Assembly: GCF_000293805.1 (NCBI RefSeq)
Contig: NZ_AMBZ01000001.1
Location: forward strand, 958,001-1,022,000
Length of the DNA stretch: 64,000 bases
From: Paenibacillus alvei DSM 29
Lineage (GTDB): Bacteria; Bacillota; Bacilli; Paenibacillales; Paenibacillaceae
Reading direction: 5' to 3'
The notes beneath the pieces were generated by a model. It saw only the letters and a list, made by a program, of their open reading frames with translations, did not search any database and had not been told where the DNA came from. A program made the position numbers and the translations under genes. Shown piece after piece: positions 9,023 to 16,943 of the stretch; positions within the stretch are counted from its first letter, which is position 1; every line of letters starts with the position of its first letter.

Positions 9023-9892
9023 ATGATTACACGTCTAGTTCTGCTTGGATTATGTACCATGCTAAGCGTATACGTATCGGGCTGCAGCACGGCAAGCACG
9101 TCCCCTCAACCCCCTACAGCGAAAAAATCGCATGAAGGATATTCGATTCAACAACGACAAGTGCACGTCGCAACGAAGGAAGCCCCTTCCTTCGTTGATG
9201 GCAATGAAAGCGATGTCCGCAAGCCTAAGCCGCTTACTCTATCTGAGCTGCGTCGAAAATACCGTTCCCATTTCATCATGCAAGGCCCATCTGACCAAAG
9301 AAGGGTTGCACTGACGTTCGATGATGTTCCGGACAATCACTTTACCCCACAGGTTCTCGATGTGCTGCGACAGTATGGTGTTAAGGCGACGTTCTTCGTG
9401 GTTGGCAATCGTGCCGAGAAATATCCTGACATCTTGAAACGCATATTGGATGAAGGACACATTATCGGCAACCACTGCTATGATCACGCCAACCTGCCTA
9501 ATCTGTCAGATGAAGCCTTTCACAACGAGATAAATCGAACACAGGATATTCTGCGAGCCGCAACTGGTCATACCGTTACCTTCATCCGACCTCCTTACGG
9601 CAATATAAACGAGGAGCAAATCAAATGGCTAGCCTCTCAAGGCATGCTGATCGTGAATTGGAATGTCGATTCTTTGGATTGGAAAGGACTTACCGCTGAA
9701 CAGATTGAAGCAAATATTATGTCCCACCTTACCCCAGGCGCTATCGTGCTTCAGCATGCTGCTGGCGGCAAGGATCATGACTTGAGCGGAACCATCAAGG
9801 CACTGCCGCGCATTATTGAGGAACTGAATCGTCAAGCCATCGAAATGGTGACGCTGGACAAGCTGTTGGATAAACCAGCATATCGGAAATAA
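9023..9892 (+). CDS. Lipoprotein polysaccharide deacetylase (NodB domain)
   Basis: 289 aa from ATG 9023, chosen for the perfect AGGAGG 7 bases upstream and the lipoprotein signal ending VSGC. The NodB/CE4 domain (about residues 95-285) has TFDD(V), the metal-binding H-x3-H in GNHCYDHANL, RPPYG, DSLDW and the LQHAAGG end motif. The enzyme would remove N-acetyl groups from peptidoglycan or another surface polysaccharide outside the membrane. The first motif reads TFDDVPD where most members have TFDDGPD; the catalytic Asp and metal-ligand Asp are kept. Confidence 0.9.
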   Translation: MITRLVLLGLCTMLSVYVSGCSTASTSPQPPTAKKSHEGYSIQQRQVHVATKEAPSFVDGNESDVRKPKPLTLSELRRKYRSHFIMQGPSDQRRVALTFDDVPDNHFTPQVLDVLRQYGVKATFFVVGNRAEKYPDILKRILDEGHIIGNHCYDHANLPNLSDEAFHNEINRTQDILRAATGHTVTFIRPPYGNINEEQIKWLASQGMLIVNWNVDSLDWKGLTAEQIEANIMSHLTPGAIVLQHAAGGKDHDLSGTIKALPRIIEELNRQAIEMVTLDKLLDKPAYRK

Positions 9893-9927
9893 TCCCCTTA
9901 AAAAATCGTACAAACTAAGGACGGCTG

Positions 9928-10071
9928 ATGGTGCGAAAAATCACAATCGGTGATCATTTGTTTGAAGCGCCGTATGCCCTACGCCAAACACTGAAGAAGA
10001 CAGAACTAAATTTAAGTGGTTCCAAGACGGAGTTCAGGAATGAAACAAGAGCCGTAGGAATTTTTCCTTAA
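9928..10071 (+). CDS. Doubtful 47-aa ORF
   Basis: ATG 9928 follows AAGGA by 6 bases and runs 47 codons, but the end of the frame lies inside the hairpin that terminates the opposite-strand gene. No known family. Listed only because the RBS is acceptable. Confidence 0.15.
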   Translation: MVRKITIGDHLFEAPYALRQTLKKTELNLSGSKTEFRNETRAVGIFP

Positions 10072-10081
10072 CGGCTCTTGG
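10047..10081 (-). terminator. Terminator of the collagen-like gene
   Basis: CAAGAGCCGT and ACGGCTCTTG arms with an inner AAGGA/TCCTT-type pairing, read leftward into TTGTTTCA. It lies 28 bp after the stop at 10109 and belongs to a set of AGAGCCG/CGGCTCT hairpins recurring in this window (10987, 60816). Confidence 0.7.
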
Positions 10082-10108
10082 AGGCGTCCAGAAAACACAA
10101 ATGGCCTT

Positions 10109-10819
<711 letters not shown>

Positions 10820-10986
10820 TTAGACGCCATCAACTTACCATCATGTAAAAATATATTCTATTAGTTCATATACTCATAATATTGAAACTTCTTTCAAAAT
10901 GATTTGGCTATATCCTAAACAAATAGATTTAGACTGATGGGGGTTTTCACGAGAAATATGACTATGAGTTTACCGATATAAAAAAC

Positions 10987-11020
10987 AAGAGCCGTGAGGA
11001 TTCTTTCCTCTACGGCTCTT
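10987..11020 (-). terminator. Terminator of the PPC-like gene
   Basis: AAGAGCCGT-GAGGA / TCCTC-TACGGCTCTT stem followed on the minus strand by GTTTTTTAT, 10 bp after the stop at 11031. Confidence 0.85.
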
Positions 11021-11030
11021 ATTTATGAAC

Positions 11031-11489
11031 CTAGTTATGTTTTTCAAAAATCAAGTTGTAATATTGTGAAGAACTATAATCATTGTATCCGTGCGATTGT
11101 ACTCTAATATACATCTTATACCCAGCCTCAAGATGTGATGATAAACCATCTGTCCCCCCTGTGCCTGTATCGTACACATTTTTTACTTGTACAATCTGTC
11201 CACGTCCATCTTGAATAATAAGCTGTAAATCATAATTAAGTCCGGGAGGTGATTTCAAAATTACGGCGTAACTTAAATAGTCACCGTGAGTATTGTCCAC
11301 CAAATAAAAATCATTGTCATTAAAACTTTCGATCGGTTGTGTTGCAGATGCGGCACTCGTACCAGGCCTCCACAGCAAATCTGCGTCTGCGATAGTATCT
11401 GCAAAACCATGTTTTGCAAAGACTGAAGGAGAAGCTACTACCATCAAGGCTGTCACTAGAAACGCAATAAACATTTTTCTCGCTTTCAC
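11031..11489 (-). CDS. Secreted PPC-like domain protein
   Basis: 152 aa from GTG 11489, which has AAAGGAAAGTG upstream; an ATG at 11525 in the same frame lies too far back. A Sec signal peptide (MFIAFLVTALMVVASPSVFA) is cleaved near residue 25. The mature part, with FNDNDFYLVDN then SPPGLNYDLQLIIQDGRGQIV and a final YYNLIFEKHN strand, resembles the bacterial pre-peptidase C-terminal (PPC) beta-sandwich. A stand-alone PPC domain has no enzymatic site; it may bind carbohydrate or calcium. Function unknown. Confidence 0.7.
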   Translation of the reverse strand: MKARKMFIAFLVTALMVVASPSVFAKHGFADTIADADLLWRPGTSAASATQPIESFNDNDFYLVDNTHGDYLSYAVILKSPPGLNYDLQLIIQDGRGQIVQVKNVYDTGTGGTDGLSSHLEAGYKMYIRVQSHGYNDYSSSQYYNLIFEKHN

Positions 11490-11939
11490 AGTATCACTTT
11501 CCTTTCTTGGTATGTATAGAGGCATTTTCCTCTATACCAATATATTACATTGAGAGGTTATATTTGTAAACTATATATTTTTAATGGAAACCTTTTATCT
11601 GAACCGATTGGTATCTTTGCTACTTTTTTTGGCTTTGTCATTATATCCTCCAAATAAAGAAGAGAGAGCGATATGTGCCCTCTCTCATTTGTTATTACTT
11701 ATTTTTTCTATGTTCGCCCTGTTATCGAAAAAAGAAGCTAAGATTCAGATTATGATTCTTTTTCTCATGCCATCTAATTCCCTCTATTCTATATAACTCC
11801 GTTGAGTCTGTTCCCATTTTGTCCCCATGGGGACAGATTACTTTTGAAGCCCAATTGGAATCAACCTTTATGGAAGGATAAGGGATTATGATGTCGAATA
11901 CATGCATATATCATAACTAGGGGTGAACAGTGTATCGCT
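11490..11939. other. 450-bp intergenic region with a 16-bp palindrome
   Basis: No gene with a ribosome-binding site is found. TGTCCCCATGGGGACA at 11820-11835 is a perfect 16-bp palindrome about 105 bp before the next gene and may be an operator. A GAGAGAG/CTCTCTC hairpin lies at 11663-11689. Two open frames here lack start signals. Confidence 0.4.
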
Positions 11940-12170
11940 ATGTTATTAAGAATGTTGGGTATTGGCGTTATTCTGTGTTGCATATTAATAGGGTATGAAG
12001 CAGGGAGTGTTTTCGAAAAGCTCGGTGGAAGGTTCGAATTTATACCAGCTTTGGTATGGTGGGTTAGTGGAGCTGCGTCAGCAGTTTTATTTTTTGCAAT
12101 AGGGACGGTATTGGAGCAACAGGAAGAAATGCAGACAGCACTACAACAAATTACAGAAGAGGAAATGTGA
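11940..12170 (+). CDS. Small two-helix membrane protein, unknown function
   Basis: 76 aa with two hydrophobic segments (about residues 5-20 and 38-57) and an acidic, glutamine-rich tail (EQQEEMQTALQQITEEEM). The nearest RBS-like sequence, GGGGTGA, is 14-15 bases before ATG 11940, which is long, so the start is uncertain. No family recognised. Confidence 0.5.
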   Translation: MLLRMLGIGVILCCILIGYEAGSVFEKLGGRFEFIPALVWWVSGAASAVLFFAIGTVLEQQEEMQTALQQITEEEM

Positions 12171-12388
12171 AGTGAAACAGAACCTGCGGCATCTACTTAG
12201 GAGTAGTTTTTATTTCTTAGGTTTTTATAGTTTGAAAATTTTGACCGATGAAAGTCTTATCTAATAGGGTGGCTTCGTATTTATACGGAGTCATTTTTTA
12301 ATATTTTCTGGGTTGGATAATTTTGTGAACTTTGTTAATATAACGTTATCTGAAAGATACGCAAATCTTATATGTGAGGGTGATTCGT

Positions 12389-12976
12389 TTGAAGCAAGGA
12401 ATTATTGTGTTGATGAACGGAACTTCTAGTTCAGGAAAGACTAGTATTTCTATTGAACTGTTAAATCAGAAAGAGATTCTTTTTCATCATTTATCAATAG
12501 ATGATTTTGTCAGGGATTTTTTTAATAATAAATTTTCAGATATTGAACCTACAAGAGAAGTAGATGAGCAAGTTATCGCACAAATAATGTCTGATCCCTT
12601 AACCTCAATGTACTATTCGACAATTAAATTGTTTTCAGAAATGGGATTGAATGTAATAGTAGATACTGTAATCGACAATGACAAGTCGTTTAATGAATGT
12701 CTTGATCTATTTTTCGATCAGCCTACATTATTTATAGGTGTAATATGCTCGAAAGAAGAGCTCATAAGAAGAGAGCAAACAAGAGGAGATAAAAAAATTG
12801 GACTAGCAGCTTCACAGTTCAGCAAAGTATATTGCATAGATGAATATGACCTCGAAGTAAATACTGAAGAGATGAATCCAATAGAATGTGCCGAAAAGAT
12901 ATTAAGTTTTATTAAGTCCAATCAGGAATACTCGGTATTTAAGAAATTAAGTAAAAGAAATGTTAGTGTTTCCTAG
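12389..12976 (+). CDS. P-loop phosphotransferase, chloramphenicol phosphotransferase-like
   Basis: 195 aa if translation starts at TTG 12389 (GAGGGTGAT 6-9 bases upstream); a GTG at 12374 is the alternative. A Walker A motif NGTSSSGKTS lies at about residues 10-19, followed by an HHLSIDDFVRDFF segment and a central VIVDTVI strand. This arrangement matches the CPT/zeta-like small-molecule kinase family, whose best-known member phosphorylates chloramphenicol. Many members act on unknown substrates, so resistance should not be assumed. The gene is much more AT-rich than the chromosomal genes around it and lies next to an integrated element but outside its repeats. Confidence 0.65.
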   Translation: MKQGIIVLMNGTSSSGKTSISIELLNQKEILFHHLSIDDFVRDFFNNKFSDIEPTREVDEQVIAQIMSDPLTSMYYSTIKLFSEMGLNVIVDTVIDNDKSFNECLDLFFDQPTLFIGVICSKEELIRREQTRGDKKIGLAASQFSKVYCIDEYDLEVNTEEMNPIECAEKILSFIKSNQEYSVFKKLSKRNVSVS

Positions 12977-13331
12977 ATGCCGTATCCATTAGATAACACC
13001 CATATTCAAGCCTTGGGGCTATCGCCCCTCGGCCTGCCCGAGGGATTTCGGAATTAAGCAACGGGACACGTTAGTTCAATGCAACAGCGACAGTCTAGGA
13101 CTTTATTTTCTCGTCCTAAGCTGTCGCTGTTCCAATTTCTCAGGTCAGTCTAAAACTTATTTTATGGAGTCTGGTGGTATACAATTCTAAAGTCGCATGG
13201 AATAAGACACGTAGTCAAATACTTTATTTTCCTAGTCTAAATCTTTATTTTCTTCTGACACTCGAATCTGAAACGTAAAAAATATAAGATCGTAGCGGTA
13301 TGTGATTAGCCGCATTTCTTCTTAGACAAAC
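12977..13331. other. Intergenic region with several hairpins and short repeats
   Basis: GGGGCTATCGCCCC and CCCTCGG-CCTG-CCCGAGGG hairpins (about 13015-13045) precede a long stem, AACAGCGACAG paired with CTGTCGCTGTT plus TAGGAC/GTCCTA (13083-13132). The latter may terminate the P-loop gene but has no T tract. CTTTATTTTC occurs three times (about 13100, 13222, 13245). No gene seen. Confidence 0.4.
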
Positions 13332-13360
13332 AAAAAAACCCTTATATGTATCAAGGGTTT
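13332..13360 (-). terminator. Original terminator of the tRNA-Leu transcript, now separated from it
   Basis: AAACCCTT ... AAGGGTTT stem followed on the minus strand by a run of T. It lies just outside the left 57-bp repeat, where the 3' end of the tRNA operon would have been before the element inserted. Confidence 0.65.
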
Positions 13361-13375
13361 GTAGCTCTTAGATTA

Positions 13376-13432
13376 TGGTGCGGTAGAGAGGACTCGAACC
13401 TCCACGGGCGTACGCCCACTACCCCCTCAAGA
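13376..13432 (-). repeat. Left attachment repeat (tRNA-Leu 3' fragment)
   Basis: 57 bp identical to the 3' end of the tRNA-Leu gene at 18167-18223; identity stops abruptly on both sides (A versus T before, AAG versus TAG after). This is the displaced 3' end left by site-specific integration. Confidence 0.92.
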
Positions 13433-13580
13433 AAGTGCAGAAGGTTCCTGATGTTACCTAGTGTTTTCTAAGGTGCTGTAAAACAAGGAAATACGCATTC
13501 CCCGTTACCTCTTGTTTCCGTGCATTATTTATAATAAGTGACCGAAACCGTGACCATAACATGATAAAAGGAGTCCAGCC

Positions 13581-13781
13581 ATGTACATAAAATCATTAGA
13601 GGATTTTGAAGAATACGAGCCTTATTGCAGTGTTTGTCATAAAGATTTAAATGATGTCTGGGAGCTAGTTTTAGAAGGACATTGCAGAGGTGAAATATGG
13701 TTTTGTATTGATTGTAGAAGAGGATTATTGCAACTTCTTCAGCAATCAACTTTAGTGAATCAAGGTGTAATCCATGTATAG
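13581..13781 (+). CDS. Small zinc-ribbon-like protein, element-borne
   Basis: 66 aa with two CxxC knuckles, CSVCHKDL (residue 14) and CIDCRRG (residue 42), suggesting a zinc ribbon. RBS AAAGGAG precedes ATG 13581. The stop overlaps the start of the next gene by 8 bases, so the two are translationally coupled. First gene inside the left end of the element. No named family recognised. Confidence 0.7.
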   Translation: MYIKSLEDFEEYEPYCSVCHKDLNDVWELVLEGHCRGEIWFCIDCRRGLLQLLQQSTLVNQGVIHV

Positions 13782-13977
13782 AGTGGTCGTTATCCCTCAT
13801 TGGAGTGGTTGTTATCACTTATCTTGGGTATTATCTGGACAAACTATATGTGTTTTACCTGGTTTCTTAAAAAAGGTTATTGGTACTAAGATAGCCTCAT
13901 TAAGTGAAAGTTATGATTTAAACATTTTTCAAATGACTGAATTAGGATTCCAAATATACTCAATCAGAAACCTCTAA
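13774..13977 (+). CDS. Small protein coupled to the zinc-ribbon gene, unknown function
   Basis: 67 aa; ATG 13774 lies inside the end of the preceding gene, so it is translated by coupling without a separate RBS. No recognisable domain. It could be a partner protein of the zinc-ribbon product. Confidence 0.5.
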   Translation: MYRVVVIPHWSGCYHLSWVLSGQTICVLPGFLKKVIGTKIASLSESYDLNIFQMTELGFQIYSIRNL

Positions 13978-14104
13978 CAATTTCGTCATTCACTTAATAA
14001 TACCCACCCTATTAGAGCAGGTATTATTAATCAAAATTTTTATTAATATGACTTGATAAATACGTATTACTCATTGTTTTTACTCAACATTTCATCTATC
14101 ACCT

Positions 14105-14454
14105 TTAAGATTTTTGTTTTTCCTTTTCACTAAGAACCCGATCATTATATGCAACATCATACTCTTGGGTTTTTAATAAACTATCAAGGCTAATACTAGT
14201 TCCATAAAAAACGATAATATTTTTTGATAGTTCAACTAAATCATATCCGAATAAAATCATATCCGAAGAACAACCAAGTGCTTTACTTAAATTAGAAATG
14301 TCATTCGAATTCGGGGAGCTATAGTCACGTTCCCAATTAGAAATAACCTGTGTTGACACATTGATCATTTCAGCAAGCTGTTTCTGAGTAAGTTTTTTTC
14401 TTTGCGATACTTTTTTATTCTAGCACCAACACCAAGACCAACTTGTGGGATCAT
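14105..14454 (-). pseudogene. XRE-family repressor, interrupted by a 1-base frameshift
   Basis: ATG 14454 has GAGGTGG 4 bases upstream and encodes MIPQVGLGVGARIKKYRKEK. The helix-turn-helix then continues in another frame as LTQKQLAEMINVSTQVISNWERDYSSP to the stop at 14105. The break is at a T run of seven (14393-14399); eight would restore a 116-aa protein. The downstream frame has no start signal of its own, so it is not a separate gene. Divergently placed against the element's forward genes, it is probably the element's master repressor. A sequencing miscall is as likely as a true mutation. Confidence 0.75.
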
Positions 14455-14530
14455 TTAACCACCTCATTATTAAATTTCACACAATAATTACTATTTCACT
14501 CTTGTAATATAAAAGAAAGCAAGATAATAT

Positions 14531-14552
14531 ATAACTAACGGATTCCGTTATA
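14531..14552. promoter_or_regulatory. Operator-like palindrome, copy 1
   Basis: Contains TAACGGATTCCGTTA (14536-14550), perfect 7-bp arms around one base, inside a 22-bp stretch repeated exactly at 14760-14781. Lies about 23 bp before the small XRE gene. Confidence 0.6.
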
Positions 14553-14574
14553 TTATTTAAAGGGCGGTGAATCT

Positions 14575-14763
14575 ATTTTAGAAAAATTAAAACAGATTCG
14601 TGAAGAAAGAAACCTATCCAAAACGTACATGGCGAAAAAACTAGGTCTCTCACTGCAAGGTTATAGACATCTCGAAAATGGAAGTGTTCGAATGTCTGCA
14701 GATAGAATTCTTGCGATTTCAAAAATATTAGGTGTAGATGTGACCATTTTTTTTGAACAATAA
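14575..14763 (+). CDS. Small XRE-family regulator with an ATT start
   Basis: 62 codons read (ATT)LEKLKQIREERNLSKTYMAKK, then LGLSLQGYRHLENGSVRMSA and ILGVDVTIFFEQ: a complete XRE/Cro-type helix-turn-helix. No ATG, GTG or TTG exists near the 5' end in this frame. AGGGCGGTG ends 5 bases before ATT 14575, which makes ATT the only plausible initiator. The gene is framed by two copies of a 22-bp palindromic sequence that it or the opposite-strand repressor may bind. Likely a Cro/activator-like control protein of the element. Confidence 0.7.
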   Translation: MLEKLKQIREERNLSKTYMAKKLGLSLQGYRHLENGSVRMSADRILAISKILGVDVTIFFEQ

Positions 14764-14781
14764 CTAACGGATTCCGTTATA
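14760..14781. promoter_or_regulatory. Operator-like palindrome, copy 2
   Basis: Exact 22-bp copy of 14531-14552 including the TAACGGATTCCGTTA palindrome. It overlaps the stop codon of the small XRE gene and abuts the RBS of the next gene, so binding could block downstream transcription. Confidence 0.6.
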
Positions 14782-14795
14782 AAGGAGGTTTTTCT

Positions 14796-14963
14796 ATTCC
14801 TCATAAGCAGCTACTACAAAGTATCAATGATTTCGAAAATTATTTCAACAATTTATCGAAAACAAGAGCCATCCAAATTCAACAAGAAAAAAGACTACTC
14901 CGACAAATATCAGAGCTTCGGCGTAGCTTGAAAAGCGTAGCCGATACCGGGAAGGAGCGATAG
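14796..14963 (+). CDS. Small coiled-coil protein with an ATT start, unknown function
   Basis: 55 codons with no internal Met, no GTG and no TTG near the start. A perfect AAAGGAGG is 7 bases before ATT 14796. The product (IPHKQLLQSINDFENYFNNL, then a Gln/Lys/Leu-rich helix) is a predicted amphipathic coiled coil. It directly follows the small XRE gene and precedes the structured region. The last third enters GC-rich sequence unlike the rest of the frame, so the true 3' end is uncertain. Confidence 0.5.
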   Translation: MPHKQLLQSINDFENYFNNLSKTRAIQIQQEKRLLRQISELRRSLKSVADTGKER

Positions 14964-14977
14964 CGACGCCCGGCTTG

Positions 14978-15141
14978 GCCTAGATATGGAGGGGCAAGAT
15001 ATGCAAGGCTGTTTTAGCGGACAGGCCACTCCGTGGCATGGCCGATAAGCCTGTCCCGCATATCTTGCAGAGGCTCCATGTCTAGGCTGAGGCGTTGGAC
15101 TAAGTCCGACGTCACCCAGCATCTATATAACATGCTGGGTG
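14978..15141. other. Hairpin-rich noncoding region, candidate replication/transfer origin of the element
   Basis: Four nested or successive stems are perfect or nearly so: 14978-14991 with 15074-15087, 14995-15004 with 15058-15067, 15019-15026 with 15049-15056, and a loop hairpin near 15024-15036. Then come small stem GGACT-A-AGTCC (15097-15107) and CACCCAGCAT with ATGCTGGGTG (15113-15122/15132-15141). It is GC-rich within an AT-rich element and lies just before the rep gene, where rolling-circle origins and oriT sites sit. A structured RNA is the alternative. Confidence 0.55.
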
Positions 15142-15170
15142 CAAATTACATCGAAAGGAGTCCCCACCCC

Positions 15171-16040
15171 TTGTTGTTAAGAGGAATTGACAGTCTAGAA
15201 TTTGGTTTAGAAATCGATCGTTATGAGTTAGCCATAGAACCATTCTTAGAAACTTTTAAGAAGCTTAAGGAAGAGGCTCAAATAAATAGGAAAGAACAAT
15301 CTATTCGAATTGGTGATATAGAATTTGCTATTCATCCAACTGGGCAAAAGTTTTATGCTTACCGCTTAACTTGTAAAGATTTCTTGATTGCGTTTATGGA
15401 CAAAGAAATGCCGAATAATGCACCAGTACATGTTAGATTTTTATCTAGTTACCTCTGGTCATTTGGTTTACAGGACGCTTTATCAAAATTTATGGATTGG
15501 TTTAGTTGTTTTTCGGTTCGAGTAACCAAGAATAAATTGTCTCGAATTGACACTTGCGTTGATTCTGATGAAATACGATTTGTGCAGAATGACGTAAAAA
15601 ACTTAGTCACTCGTGCAAAATGCAAAACTGAACACTTTGTAAATGAAGAATACATAGAAGGACGAGTTTTTAGTGGCTTAACTGTCGGCAGAGGTAACCC
15701 ACTTCTAGCTAGGATATACAATAAGTCTCTAGAGATAAATAAATCAGGAAAGGTGTGGTTCCATCAAATTTGGTTAGAACATGACTGGGATAAAAATAAT
15801 GAAGTATGGAGAGTCGAATTCCAGATAAGAAGACCCGCATTAAAAGAACTTGGAATCACATCTTGTGAAGACTTTCTTCAAAAACAAAATGAGTTGTGGA
15901 GCTATTTAACTGAAAATTGGCTGTCATTAAGATCACGAACAGATCAAAATGTAACTCGTATGAAAGTTAAAAGAAAGTGGCGATTAGTTCAACAAGCAGG
16001 TATGGATTATCAGCCTTCTCCACTTATCAGAAAAAAATAA
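15171..16040 (+). CDS. Rep_trans-type replication initiation protein of the element
   Basis: 289 aa from TTG 15171; GAAAGGAG lies 10 bases upstream, while an earlier in-frame ATG falls inside the structured region and has no RBS. Family features include KLSRIDTCVDSDE (Asp-rich metal site region), GLTVGRGNPLLARIYNKSLEI with a candidate catalytic Tyr, and VWRVEFQIRRPALKELGI. These match the replication initiation factor (Rep_trans/NicK-like) group, which nicks one strand for rolling-circle replication and in some elements also acts as relaxase. The hairpin region immediately upstream is its likely target. Confidence 0.8.
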   Translation: MLLRGIDSLEFGLEIDRYELAIEPFLETFKKLKEEAQINRKEQSIRIGDIEFAIHPTGQKFYAYRLTCKDFLIAFMDKEMPNNAPVHVRFLSSYLWSFGLQDALSKFMDWFSCFSVRVTKNKLSRIDTCVDSDEIRFVQNDVKNLVTRAKCKTEHFVNEEYIEGRVFSGLTVGRGNPLLARIYNKSLEINKSGKVWFHQIWLEHDWDKNNEVWRVEFQIRRPALKELGITSCEDFLQKQNELWSYLTENWLSLRSRTDQNVTRMKVKRKWRLVQQAGMDYQPSPLIRKK

Positions 16041-16051
16041 AGGAAGGAAAT

Positions 16052-16234
16052 ATTCAGAGATTGCTAGACCAAGCAGCCGGATTAATGATGTCCATTGCTT
16101 CAGTAAGTGATCACAACAATATTGAAGAGACAACTGAATTATTAAATTCATGGTTTGAATTAAAGCTTATTAGCAAGGACAAAACATTTGAAGTTGAAAA
16201 AGAACGTCGTCGACACGAATTCATGAACAAATAA
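16052..16234 (+). CDS. Small helical element protein, start uncertain (ATT or TTG)
   Basis: About 60 aa: QRLLDQAAGLMMSIASVSDH followed by a charged C terminus ending RRRHEFMNK. AAGGAAGG begins on the last base of the rep stop codon and lies 4 bases before ATT 16052 and 13 before TTG 16061. The frame is open further upstream inside rep, but no RBS exists there. Tight spacing implies coupling to rep. No family recognised. Confidence 0.55.
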   Translation: MQRLLDQAAGLMMSIASVSDHNNIEETTELLNSWFELKLISKDKTFEVEKERRRHEFMNK

Positions 16235-16255
16235 ATTATGAAAGAGGTATGATCC

Positions 16256-16642
16256 ATGAAAATTTCACTCGAAAGAAAAGTTAATTATTTCAAATTGGAA
16301 GAAAATGATATCGAAACCGGAGAAGGTCTGGTCACCGTTTTCCTTCAAGGACAAAACAATGAACAACCTTTAAATCAAATCATTTTAAATGCTGTTTTGC
16401 TTCTACTTCGAAGCATCGATTTTGATGAGGCTTCGACAGAGCAACATGGTGCAGAAAAAATAATTCTTCCGATTTTAAATTCTTTAGGTGTAAGTATTGA
16501 ATTTGCTCAACTATGGCTTACATTGCAAGATGATGACTTTAGATATCTGAGTGTTATTGAAGAGTACATCAAGGAGATCAAGCAAAAAGAACATCCTGAA
16601 GCTGCTGAGCTAATTAATATCCTTCAAAGTGATGAATATTAA
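16256..16642 (+). CDS. Hypothetical protein of the integrative element
   Basis: 128 aa, acidic and mostly helical; ATG 16256 follows GAGG by 8 bases, 21 bp after the preceding gene. Leu/Ile-rich helices (NQIILNAVLLLLRSIDF) suggest oligomerisation, but there is no signal peptide and no recognised domain. Lies between rep and excisionase in the same transcription unit. Confidence 0.65.
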   Translation: MKISLERKVNYFKLEENDIETGEGLVTVFLQGQNNEQPLNQIILNAVLLLLRSIDFDEASTEQHGAEKIILPILNSLGVSIEFAQLWLTLQDDDFRYLSVIEEYIKEIKQKEHPEAAELINILQSDEY

Positions 16643-16681
16643 TCAAATCTAATAACGATTTCAATATGAAAGGAGAATACA

Positions 16682-16891
16682 ATGGATACCTCTTTAGAGA
16701 AATTCCCACCAGTACTTGATGTCGTTGATATTCAACGAATACTTGGCATTGGAAGAAGACAGTCTTATGAGTTAGTAAACTCAGGAGAATTCCACACTGT
16801 TCGTGTTGGAAAACGTATTAAAATAGCCAAAGATGTCTTTGTCCGATGGCTAATTGGTATCGAAAATGATAATGAAGTCAGTACAACATAA
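16682..16891 (+). CDS. xis: Excisionase / HTH DNA-binding protein
   Basis: 69 aa. RBS AAAGGAG is close before ATG 16682. The sequence DVVDIQRILGIGRRQSYELVNSGEFHTVRVGKRIKI is a MerR-like (HTH_17) winged helix of the kind found in Tn916-family excisionases, with the typical V-GKRIKI wing and a final VFVRWL helix. It ends 52 bp before the integrase start. Expected role: bend DNA at the ends of the element and direct the integrase toward excision. Confidence 0.85.
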   Translation: MDTSLEKFPPVLDVVDIQRILGIGRRQSYELVNSGEFHTVRVGKRIKIAKDVFVRWLIGIENDNEVSTT

Positions 16892-16943
16892 ATTAAGCGC
16901 ATTTATATATTCTATTTCTCACATCAATAATAAGGAGAAAGTA

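Noticed and set aside
11584-11796. 70-codon hydrophobic frame
   Set aside because: No RBS; directly follows an AT-rich promoter-like stretch and has unnatural composition.
12389-12976. Calling a chloramphenicol resistance gene
   Set aside because: Only the P-loop and overall fold support the family; members with this similarity level often act on other substrates.
13100-13255. CRISPR-like array from three CTTTATTTTC repeats
   Set aside because: Repeats are only 10 bp, irregularly spaced, and no spacer-like units or cas genes exist.
13376-13432. Second functional tRNA-Leu gene
   Set aside because: Only the 3' 57 bases are present; acceptor 5' strand, D-arm and half of the anticodon arm are missing.
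15033-15170. N-terminal extension of the rep gene
   Set aside because: Falls in the hairpin-rich noncoding region, has no ribosome-binding site and no family similarity; TTG 15171 has a good RBS.
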